In this document: positions 18,061 through 25,348 of the stretch, one piece after another
How positions within the stretch are numbered: the first letter of the stretch is position 1
How the letters are laid out: every line of letters starts with the position of its first letter
Assembly (NCBI GenBank): GCA_030706735.1
Contig: JAUZNZ010000034.1
Span: 1 to 48,796, forward strand
Reading direction: 5' to 3'
Length of the DNA: 48,796 nucleotides
Origin: Bacteroidota bacterium
GTDB lineage: Bacteria; Bacteroidota; Bacteroidia; Chitinophagales; Chitinophagaceae
Program-made: the position numbers and the translations under genes
The notes under the pieces: model-generated
The model's database searches: none
The model's input: only the letters and a program-made list of their open reading frames with translations
Told to the model about the DNA's origin: nothing

Positions 18061-18139
18061 TCGCAGCCGGAGAGTCTTTATTTACTACGAACATCGTAAT
18101 ATTGCAAAGTCGAATTAATCGATCAAAAGGAGCAATACG

Positions 18140-19090
18140 ATGAATCCAAAGTGGAACGCTGCAAATATTCCAGATCTCAGAGGCCGTACGGCAATTGTCA
18201 CCGGGGCCAGCGGCGGGGTCGGATATGAGATCGCTTTTCAGCTTGCCGTACATGGTGCACATGTGATTCTTGCATCAAGGAACCATGACCGCACCAGCGA
18301 GGCCGCGCGCCGGATCAAGGCGGCAGCGCCAAAAACCAGCGTTGAGGTACAATTGCTGGATCTGGCCGATCTCCATTCGGTCAGGAGATTCACCACTACC
18401 TTTTCAGAGCGCCATCATGGTCTTGACATATTGGTAAACAATGCCGGAGCCTCCGGCGGCCCCCATCGTCTGACAAAAGATGGATTAGAAGCTCATTTCC
18501 AGATCAATTACCTTGGTCATTTTGCATTGACCGGTCTCTTAATGTCCAGACTCAGCCTGCGGGCAGGGTCGCGTGTAGTAAGTATGTCGAGTGATATCGC
18601 GTCTCAGGGAAGGATCCATTTCGAGGACCTCCAAAGCCAGCACAAATATGGATTTGTCAGGGCCTACGCACAATCAAAACTCGCAAATTTGCTTTTCGCG
18701 TTTGAACTCGATCGTCGCTGCCGGCAGGCGGGCAACGGCGTCATGAGCCTTGCAACGAATCCTGGTGTTGCCAGGAGTGGCCTCCTTATTGGGAAGGATG
18801 CCGATTGGGGGCGCCCCCGAAGCGGAACGGAGAATTTACTCCGGATACTCCAGAATATCCTTGCACAGCCCGCTGAAAAAGGAGCGCTTCCGGCGCTCTA
18901 CCAGGCCACGGATCCATCGGCCACCAGCAGCGAGTATGTTATCGGAACCAAATGGCCCAGGCCCGGGTATCCATCATCCGGAAAGATCCCTCGTGCGGCC
19001 CTCGATCGGACGACCGCCAGGCAGCTTTGGGAAATATCGGAAAAGCTAACAGGCGTATATTATACATCGATTAATACAGACCATTTATGA
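18140..19090 (+). CDS. Short-chain dehydrogenase/reductase, retinol-dehydrogenase-like
   Basis: A 316-residue classical SDR with all catalytic elements: cofactor motif TGASGGVG near residue 21, NNAG, an active-site Ser in VSMSSD, and YAQSK (Tyr and Lys). An Arg in ASRNHDRT after the second strand suggests NADP preference. The C-terminal segment is longer than the minimal 250-residue SDR, as in the WWOX/retinol dehydrogenase-like group. AAAGGAG precedes the ATG by about 8 bp. Its stop overlaps the next start by 4 bp (ATGA), so the two SDR genes are translationally coupled. Confidence 0.92.
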   Translation: MNPKWNAANIPDLRGRTAIVTGASGGVGYEIAFQLAVHGAHVILASRNHDRTSEAARRIKAAAPKTSVEVQLLDLADLHSVRRFTTTFSERHHGLDILVNNAGASGGPHRLTKDGLEAHFQINYLGHFALTGLLMSRLSLRAGSRVVSMSSDIASQGRIHFEDLQSQHKYGFVRAYAQSKLANLLFAFELDRRCRQAGNGVMSLATNPGVARSGLLIGKDADWGRPRSGTENLLRILQNILAQPAEKGALPALYQATDPSATSSEYVIGTKWPRPGYPSSGKIPRAALDRTTARQLWEISEKLTGVYYTSINTDHL

Positions 19091-19896
19091 AAGGTTCACT
19101 GGATCAAAAACTTTTCGGTCCCTGGGCGTTGATCACCGGCGCATCCTCGGGTATTGGCCGGGAGTTCGCCCGGCAGCTTGCCTCTTCAGGTCTTAACGTG
19201 GTGCTCGTAGCAAGACGGAAAGACATGCTTTTGGAATTGGGGCGCCAGCTCGCGAAAGAATTCGGGGTAGAATACCGGGTCGTTATCTCTGATCTTTCCG
19301 AGGAAGGCGCCATCGATAAGCTTACCCAAGCCACTTGTGAATTAGACATTGGCTTGATTGTATCTAATGCGGGAACAGGTCAACCCGGGAAATTTCTGGA
19401 GATTGGAATGGACAAACTGACTGAACTTTTGCGGCTCAATACCTTAGCCCATTTAGGCATCGCCCATCATTTCGGCCAAAAACTCCTTCAGCGCCGGCAG
19501 GGTGGCCTGGTGCTGGTAGGAGCGATGGGCGCAGATAAGGGTATTCCTTATATGGCAAACGATGCCGGTGCCAAGGCCTATATAAAGAGCCTCGGAGAAT
19601 CGCTGCATGCGGAGTTCAAGCCCATGGGGGTAAACGTAGTCGTACTATTGACGCCAACCACTGAAACACCGGTACTCGAAAAGTTCGGCCTGACCCGGGA
19701 TATCCTTCCGATGAAGCCCATCAAGGTGGAGCAATGTGTTTACGAGACTCTTGAGGCTCTTAAAGCAAATCGTTCAACGATCATTCCCGGGGTCGCCAAC
19801 CGGATAATTAATGCAATTATGCCTTCGCACTTATTGCGGCTCATGATGGCCAAGATCTTTAGCAAGGCACTCTATCGAACCCCCTCCGGCGGCTAA
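19087..19896 (+). CDS. SDR-family protein lacking the catalytic Tyr
   Basis: A 269-residue SDR with a good cofactor motif (TGASSGIG near residue 18), the ARRKD segment typical of NADP binding, SNAG and Asn 118. At the active site the expected YxxxK reads DAGAK: Asp 159 (GAT at 19561) replaces Tyr, and Lys 163 remains. The usual SS pair is GA (VGAMGA). A single base change (TAT to GAT) would explain the Tyr loss. The frame is otherwise intact, so the protein may bind cofactor without standard dehydrogenase activity, or act with its coupled partner. The 269 bp after it contain no convincing gene. Confidence 0.88.
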   Translation: MKGSLDQKLFGPWALITGASSGIGREFARQLASSGLNVVLVARRKDMLLELGRQLAKEFGVEYRVVISDLSEEGAIDKLTQATCELDIGLIVSNAGTGQPGKFLEIGMDKLTELLRLNTLAHLGIAHHFGQKLLQRRQGGLVLVGAMGADKGIPYMANDAGAKAYIKSLGESLHAEFKPMGVNVVVLLTPTTETPVLEKFGLTRDILPMKPIKVEQCVYETLEALKANRSTIIPGVANRIINAIMPSHLLRLMMAKIFSKALYRTPSGG

Positions 19897-20097
19897 GCGT
19901 ATTGCGATGAGTGACCACTTCAATCGGGTATACCGCTTTTCCGGGAGACCGGCATGCGCTTCATCATTTCCGAAAACGGCAACGATTCGGTCATGGCGGA
20001 CGCGGAAAAGGATGATGGCCGCCACGACACCAGCCACTTTCACTCCCGTAATTCCGGTCTTTACTCCATTTTGATAGGTGGAAGCCGACGTCTTCCC

Positions 20098-20105
20098 TAT
20101 ATTTA
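20098..20105 (+). promoter_or_regulatory. Possible -7 box of the rhodanese gene
   Basis: TATATTTA resembles TAnnTTTG and lies 60 bp before the ATG; a TTTG at 20070-20073 gives a 24-bp spacer, longer than optimal. It is weak evidence for a separate promoter in the 19897-20165 gap. Confidence 0.33.
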
Positions 20106-20165
20106 TCCGGTGGATCAATACCACCCACGTTGGCATCGACATTCGTAACCACATCATTCACTGCC

Positions 20166-21425
20166 ATGAAACTCAAAACCCTCAGCTTTCTGCTAGCCAC
20201 CCTGGCCTGCTTTGTGGCCCATGCACAGCAGCTTTGGCTCTATGACAACACCAATTACAAGGCCATTTATTTTAAAGAGGCCTGCGATCTGATCGCGCAG
20301 CATCCGGACATCGTATTGCTGGATGTGCGCTCGCCCGGCGAATATGCCGATACAAGCCAGTTCATCGGCGCTCGAATCGGCAGGCTAAAAGGTTCGATCA
20401 ATGTTTCCATCGACTCTGTAAAGCAGCATTACAAAGACCTCCTGGCCTACAAAGACAGGACCATCCTGGTCTATTGTTCGCACAGCTTCCGCAGCAGGCG
20501 GGTAAGCAAAATGCTGGCTGACAGCGGATTTACCAAAATCTACAGCCTGAACGGCGGCATGACCGAAGTAGACAGGGAGCCCGGCGTCGCCTTTCCGTGC
20601 AAAGCTTCCCTGTATACCACAAGCGTGCCTTACAAGCTGCTGGGACCTGAGGATGCGGCGGCCTTTATAAGAGACAGGAATAATGTGGTCATCGATGTGC
20701 GATCGCCGGCTCAGTTTAATGGCATAGATTCCGGCGAAGCATTTAACATCGGGCGCATAAAAGGAGCGATCAATGTCCCCAAAACAAATTTCGACCAATC
20801 CCTATCCGGCCTGGAAAAGTACAAGGGAAAGCCCATACTCGTTTATGCTCTCTATACTTCCGACGCCATGACGGCCGCCGCCAAGTTAACCGATGCCGGC
20901 TTCAGGAACGTGGCCGTGCTATTTGATGGCATCGATGCCTTCCTCCTTCATTTCCCCTCCTCTTCTGAAGTGAGACGGGATCTGATCATCGCTGCACCGC
21001 CTTACCAGGTGACGGGGGTGCGTGAGGCTGTCGACCTGGTCAACCATTCGCCCACACTGGTAGTCGCGGATATGCGGCCAAAGGACCAGTTCGAAAACAA
21101 AGCAAAGCCGGGCTACCTGAACATTGGACATATCAAGAATGCCATCAATTTTACAGAACCCGGACAACTGGAAGATTATCTTAAAGGAAAGCCCAGGAAT
21201 ACGCCTATTTTGATCTATGGGTCTTCTTCAGCCGCAGCCAGGCAAATGAACGGTATGCCCCCCATCGTTGACCTGGGCGGATTATGCAAAAGGCTGGCTA
21301 CCGAAGGCCATAAAAATGTCTACCTGCTATACGATGGCATTTCTTCGGTAGTATGGGCCTCTGCCAATGTCGAAAGTGAGCAGGATGCCAAAAGCATATT
21401 GACCGATCATGACGGACTTTATTGA
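20166..21425 (+). CDS. Secreted triple-rhodanese-domain protein
   Basis: A 419-residue exported protein with signal peptide MKLKTLSFLLATLACFVAHAQ; the ATG at 20166 is the proper start. Three tandem rhodanese (sulfurtransferase) domains follow. The first (about 32-130) has a catalytic Cys 104 in VYCSHSFRSRR. In the second (about 155-255, DVRSPAQFNGIDSG then VYALYTSDA) and third (about 285-395, DMRPKDQF then IYGSSSAAA) the Cys is missing. So only one domain should transfer sulfur; the others may bind or regulate. A TauE/SafE-type transporter gene starts 15 bp downstream, which fits a periplasmic sulfur-handling unit. Confidence 0.88.
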   Translation: MKLKTLSFLLATLACFVAHAQQLWLYDNTNYKAIYFKEACDLIAQHPDIVLLDVRSPGEYADTSQFIGARIGRLKGSINVSIDSVKQHYKDLLAYKDRTILVYCSHSFRSRRVSKMLADSGFTKIYSLNGGMTEVDREPGVAFPCKASLYTTSVPYKLLGPEDAAAFIRDRNNVVIDVRSPAQFNGIDSGEAFNIGRIKGAINVPKTNFDQSLSGLEKYKGKPILVYALYTSDAMTAAAKLTDAGFRNVAVLFDGIDAFLLHFPSSSEVRRDLIIAAPPYQVTGVREAVDLVNHSPTLVVADMRPKDQFENKAKPGYLNIGHIKNAINFTEPGQLEDYLKGKPRNTPILIYGSSSAAARQMNGMPPIVDLGGLCKRLATEGHKNVYLLYDGISSVVWASANVESEQDAKSILTDHDGLY

Positions 21426-21440
21426 TCTAACCCATTCACG

Positions 21441-21809
21441 ATGAGCGGAACGACCTTTTTGATCCTGGTCATGATCGGGCTTGTGGCGGGCTGCCTGGGT
21501 GGGATGATGGGCCTCGGCGGAGCCATCATCCTGATCCCCGCCCTGGTATTATTCCTGTCAATGGATCAACGGATGGCCCAGGGGACGGCCATTGCGATCA
21601 TGCTTCCGCCTATTGGCCTGTTTGCCGCCTATAACTATTACAAAGCCGGGTACGTCAACATAAAATATGCGTTGATCATCGCGGTGGTCTTTATGCTGGG
21701 CGGCTACCTGGGCTCCAAACTGGCGTTGACCATCCCGGTCAGCGTATTGAGAAAGGTCTTTGCGGCTCTGCTGGCACTCATCGCGGTAAAAATGGCCTTC
21801 GTCAAATAA
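21441..21809 (+). CDS. Half-size TauE/SafE (TSUP) family membrane protein
   Basis: A 122-residue membrane protein, equal to one of the two repeats of TauE/SafE sulfite/organosulfonate exporters. About four membrane segments are visible, with the glycine-rich motif GLVAGCLGGMMGLGGAIIL at the start and AQGTAIAIMLPP after it. The reading frame is intact and ends in AVKMAFVK, so it looks like a natural half-size protein that would need to dimerise. It directly follows the rhodanese gene, so sulfur compound export is a reasonable guess. Confidence 0.85.
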   Translation: MSGTTFLILVMIGLVAGCLGGMMGLGGAIILIPALVLFLSMDQRMAQGTAIAIMLPPIGLFAAYNYYKAGYVNIKYALIIAVVFMLGGYLGSKLALTIPVSVLRKVFAALLALIAVKMAFVK

Positions 21810-21845
21810 ATAGACGGCAGGTCGCAATTATTGCTAAATTAACAT

Positions 21846-23000
21846 ATGATCATCCCGTTCAGAACAGCGGTGATGCTGAGTAATATCCTCATCTTTTCGA
21901 GCCTGGGGATATATTTGAATTACCGGGCCGAGATATTGTTCAGCCATCTTAACATCAGCCGCTTTAACCAGCGGCGGCTGGCCATATCCTGCATATTTCT
22001 GTGCTTTTATATGGCCCTGATGTTGTATTATCCCTGTTTCAACGATTTCAGGACATTCGCGGGATATGTTGGCTGCGCGGGCTTGCATCTGCTTCGTTCC
22101 TCCTTCTTCGTATTCCTCCCGGTCTTCGTTATCATGTATGTCGAACGATGGCTCGAAGGGCGAAATGTGACGTTCCTAAAAAAGCACCTTACTGTCACGC
22201 TCCTTATTTTTATTTTCCTTACGTCTACCAATATCTGGATGGCCCTCCTCATTCCGGCCGCCGAACGTCCGGCCACCGTGACTTACACCTTTCTTGTGTC
22301 GCTGCTTTTCAGCGGCATCGTTACGGCCATTTACCTGAACCTCAGTTATGCCAACCTGGCAGAAAAAAGGCTGCGTTTTGAAAGAGAGCTGGAAATATCG
22401 AGGCTAAATGAGCAAAAGACAAAGGCCGAATTGGAGGCCTTGCAGGCAAAGGTCAACCCACATTTTTTGTATAATACATTAAACTCTATAGCCGAGCTGT
22501 CACTTCACCAGGGAGCCAAGGCAAGACAAATGACGATCGCCCTGGCCGGTCTGTTCAGGTACAGTCTCAATAAGAAGAATGAAACGCTGATCGCTATGGA
22601 AGACGAGATAGAAATGGTGGAGAATTACCTGATGATCGAAAAGATCCGGTTCGAAGATAAGCTGGACGTCTCCATCGAGGTGGACGAAGCAGTAAAGCGC
22701 ATGATGGTGCCAAAGTTTATCCTGCAGCCTCTTGTAGAAAATGCCGTTAAACACGGGTTGAAGAAACCGGACAAAAAAGGGGTTATCAGGGTCGTCATCA
22801 GGAGGAATGCCGGAAGGATCGACGTGGCGATCTATGATAACGGTGCGCCCTTCCCGGAGGACATTCAGATCGGGTATGGGCTGAAAAGCGTGATGGATAA
22901 GCTGAGTATGTTCTTTCCGGGCGAGCATACCATATATTTCGAAAATAACCCATTCAAACAGGTCAGTATTTCGATGAAAGATATGTTGTCACATGCCTAA
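21846..23000 (+). CDS. LytS-type sensor histidine kinase
   Basis: A 384-residue membrane kinase of the His_kinase (PF06580) class. Several hydrophobic segments (about five, within residues 8-168) are followed by a coiled coil (EKRLRFERELEISRLNEQ) and the signature NPHFLYNTLNSI with phospho-acceptor His 206. The ATP-binding N box (PLVENAVKHG) and a short glycine box (IGYGLKSV) follow. No extracellular sensor domain is obvious, so it may sense within the membrane. Its stop overlaps the response regulator start by 8 bp, forming a coupled two-component pair. It lies 36 bp after the transporter gene on the same strand. Confidence 0.93.
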   Translation: MIIPFRTAVMLSNILIFSSLGIYLNYRAEILFSHLNISRFNQRRLAISCIFLCFYMALMLYYPCFNDFRTFAGYVGCAGLHLLRSSFFVFLPVFVIMYVERWLEGRNVTFLKKHLTVTLLIFIFLTSTNIWMALLIPAAERPATVTYTFLVSLLFSGIVTAIYLNLSYANLAEKRLRFERELEISRLNEQKTKAELEALQAKVNPHFLYNTLNSIAELSLHQGAKARQMTIALAGLFRYSLNKKNETLIAMEDEIEMVENYLMIEKIRFEDKLDVSIEVDEAVKRMMVPKFILQPLVENAVKHGLKKPDKKGVIRVVIRRNAGRIDVAIYDNGAPFPEDIQIGYGLKSVMDKLSMFFPGEHTIYFENNPFKQVSISMKDMLSHA

Positions 23001-23760
23001 TGTTTATAAAGCGGTTATCGTGGAAGATGAGGCGCCTGCCAGGCGTCTTTTGCACGAACTTTTGGCCGAACACCATCAACTTGTCCATTTATCCGGCGAG
23101 GCATATAATGGCAGCGATGCCATCGCGCTGATCAACGAGACAAGGCCGGATCTGATCTTCCTCGATATCCAATTGCCGGATATGCTCGGGTTGGACGTAT
23201 TGAAGCAACTCGTTTACCATCCTTATGTGATATTCACCACTGCATACGATGAATACGCGTTAAAAGCATTCGATGCACTCTCGGTGGACTATCTCCTAAA
23301 ACCGTTGAAGGAAGACAGAATAGTCAGGGCACTAAATAAACTGCAACATTTTGCGGGTAACGGCCTGCCCTATTCGGCCTGGGATAATTTTGAATCGCTA
23401 TTTAACGGCAATACCCTTACGAAGGAGATCAAAACGCTTTCGGTTAAAAAAGGCGCCAAGTTCACGCTTGTACAACTTTCCGATATTATATATTTCGAGG
23501 CTTCTGACAAATATACGTACGTGCATCTGGCAAACGGACAAAGGCTGTTCTGCGATCATATGCTGTCCGTCCTGGAAGAGAAATTATCGGAAGATTTTGT
23601 CCGGGTGCAGAAGTCGTACATCGTCAACAGGCAAAAGGTCGTCGAGATCCACAAATACTCCAACAATCGTTATACGTTGGTTCTCAACAACCGGGATTTC
23701 ATCCGAATTGTCACCGGCCCCTCTTACCTTCAGGTGATCAGGCGAGTTTTTGAGGTGTAG
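22993..23760 (+). CDS. LytTR family response regulator
   Basis: A 255-residue response regulator. The receiver domain (1-120) has acidic residues E11/D12, phospho-acceptor Asp 58 (LIFLDIQLPD), a Thr in FTTAY and the Lys in LLKPL. The C-terminal LytTR DNA-binding domain (about 150-253) shows IIYFEASDKYTYVHLANGQ and FVRVQKSYIVN, typical of the family. It is the partner of the overlapping LytS-like kinase. The targets are unknown; the sulfur-related genes just upstream are candidates by position only. Confidence 0.95.
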   Translation: MPNVYKAVIVEDEAPARRLLHELLAEHHQLVHLSGEAYNGSDAIALINETRPDLIFLDIQLPDMLGLDVLKQLVYHPYVIFTTAYDEYALKAFDALSVDYLLKPLKEDRIVRALNKLQHFAGNGLPYSAWDNFESLFNGNTLTKEIKTLSVKKGAKFTLVQLSDIIYFEASDKYTYVHLANGQRLFCDHMLSVLEEKLSEDFVRVQKSYIVNRQKVVEIHKYSNNRYTLVLNNRDFIRIVTGPSYLQVIRRVFEV

Positions 23761-23801
23761 CCGGATTTTGATGTAATTTACCATGGGAGACCACTTAAAA
23801 A

Positions 23802-24365
23802 ATGACGACAAATCCATTTAAAATTACGATACATATGGTTTCCAGCCTTGATGGAATCATTGCCAAAAAAGACAATAGCGTATCATGGTTTGAAACATCG
23901 GACCACTACGAAAAGGGAATTTCACTCTCTGATCAGGACACGGCGGCATTTCTGAGAACAATAGATTGCTATGTAATGGGTTCCCGGACATATGAACATG
24001 CCCTGGAACTTTCAAGATCCTATGGGTGGGCCTATGGCGATGTGCCTACTATTGTCATCACTCACAGAAACCTGCCCATTGAAAGAAAGAACATCGAGAT
24101 CTATTCAGGCGACCTGATTAAACTCGTCAATGAACGACTAAAATCGAGATTTAAGAACGTCTGGGTCGTAGGCGGAGCCATGCTTGCCAGGGATTTCATC
24201 CGTTTGGCACTGGCCGACGAGATCAGATTATCGATCATGCCAATCATTTTGGGAGATGGAACGCTGTTCCTTGATGCGATCGGACTGGAACAGGTGTTAC
24301 ACCTGCGAGACGTGACAGCCTACAAGAGTGGCATGGTGGAACTTTGGTATGAGATAAGAAAATGA
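23802..24365 (+). CDS. Dihydrofolate reductase family protein (RibD C-terminal type)
   Basis: A 187-residue cytoplasmic protein of the DHFR/RibD_C superfamily, which binds NADPH and reduces pterin-like or aminopyrimidine substrates. It has the early SSLDGIIAKKD segment, a DCYVMGSRTYEHAL stretch and the NADPH loop VWVVGGAMLARDFI. It resembles the YyaP/YwjB-like group rather than true FolA, so substrate is unknown. It converges with the downstream oxidoreductase gene, with 23 bp between stops and no evident terminator. Confidence 0.88.
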   Translation: MTTNPFKITIHMVSSLDGIIAKKDNSVSWFETSDHYEKGISLSDQDTAAFLRTIDCYVMGSRTYEHALELSRSYGWAYGDVPTIVITHRNLPIERKNIEIYSGDLIKLVNERLKSRFKNVWVVGGAMLARDFIRLALADEIRLSIMPIILGDGTLFLDAIGLEQVLHLRDVTAYKSGMVELWYEIRK

Positions 24366-24388
24366 TGACCTACCGACGTATGCGGCTA

Positions 24389-25234
24389 TCAAATATTGTC
24401 CTTTGTGATAATGGTCCAATCGTCATTTCCATGGCCTTTTTCAATCCAGTGATCCATTTTCTGCGCAATGCTGGGTATGACTGTCAACGGAGAACGGCCC
24501 TGGGTCGCTTCAATCATCAACCTCGCGTCTTTTCTTGCCATATTCAACTCCCAGGATGGGCTATGGAATTCGCCTGTTAAGATCCGTTTTAGTCTTGCGG
24601 GGATCATCGAACCCGGATTCCACATCGAAATAAAGGCTTCCACGTCAGCGGCCGGGATCCCGAGAGATTTGGCCAGGGCCAACAGGTCGGAAAGACCGCC
24701 TGTAATGGTCATCAGGAGGAGGTTGCCAAGCAATTTTATTCCGGCAGCGCGGTTTGACTCCGGCCCAAGATTGACCAGCTGTCCGGTCATCGTCCTGAGG
24801 ACCGGTTCGAGACCCTTTATCACCTGCTGATCCCCGGAAATCAGCATGACTCCGGTACTTTCCAGGGCGTTTTGCGGACCCATGAAGACAGGCGCATGAA
24901 CATAGATATATCCCTGCTCCTTCCAATATTTGGTCCGGCTGGCAGCACCTGCTGCAGATGTGGTCGTGTGGTCGATGATGAAAGTGCCTGGGGTCAAACC
25001 GGGGCTTGCCGACTTCAGCACCTCGTCGACCGATTGGTCATCGGAAAGGGTGAGATGAACCCGGGAAGCGCCTTTTACTGCCAGAGCAGGATTGTCAAAT
25101 GCCCTTGCCCCCATCGACTCCAGCGCTTTTGCCTTGGCGGCGGTACGATTCCAAATCTGAACTTGTTCGCCTTTCTTTATCAGCGCCTTAACAAAGTTTG
25201 AACCTAAAAGTCCAGTACCGAGAAACGAGATCAT
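24389..25234 (-). CDS. NAD(P)-dependent oxidoreductase, beta-hydroxyacid dehydrogenase family
   Basis: A 281-residue member of the 6-phosphogluconate/3-hydroxyisobutyrate dehydrogenase superfamily. The Rossmann motif GTGLLG is at residues 6-11. The arginine in IWNRTAAKA suggests NADP preference. The substrate loop DHTTTSAAG and the catalytic-Lys helix (AAGIKLLGNLLL) are present, followed by the helical C-terminal domain. Likely substrates are small beta-hydroxyacids or, as in imine reductase relatives, cyclic imines. A strong -7 promoter box lies 17 bp upstream of the start. Confidence 0.9.
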   Translation of the reverse strand: MISFLGTGLLGSNFVKALIKKGEQVQIWNRTAAKAKALESMGARAFDNPALAVKGASRVHLTLSDDQSVDEVLKSASPGLTPGTFIIDHTTTSAAGAASRTKYWKEQGYIYVHAPVFMGPQNALESTGVMLISGDQQVIKGLEPVLRTMTGQLVNLGPESNRAAGIKLLGNLLLMTITGGLSDLLALAKSLGIPAADVEAFISMWNPGSMIPARLKRILTGEFHSPSWELNMARKDARLMIEATQGRSPLTVIPSIAQKMDHWIEKGHGNDDWTIITKDNI

Positions 25235-25250
25235 AATATCAATATTTCCT

Positions 25251-25258
25251 CAAAGGTA
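25251..25258 (-). promoter_or_regulatory. -7 promoter box of the NAD(P)-dependent oxidoreductase
   Basis: TACCTTTG on the minus strand is identical to the -7 box of rRNA promoter P3 and lies 17 bp upstream of the ATG. No TTTG stands at the expected -33 position. Confidence 0.5.
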
Positions 25259-25348
25259 GGATAATATTTCAGGTGTATTTACCCTTGACAGAGAGTGGTC
25301 GATAGCTTATATTAGAGTACACCGAGTTACTGCCGATAAACTTGCGCC

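Noticed and set aside
19831-20157. Minus-strand open frame of 108 codons in the gap before the rhodanese gene
   Set aside because: It runs into the SDR gene on the other strand, shows no domain, and there is no promoter or ribosome site to support it.
24362-24580. Plus-strand open frame overlapping the 3' end of the oxidoreductase gene
   Set aside because: It lies opposite a well-supported gene and has no domain.
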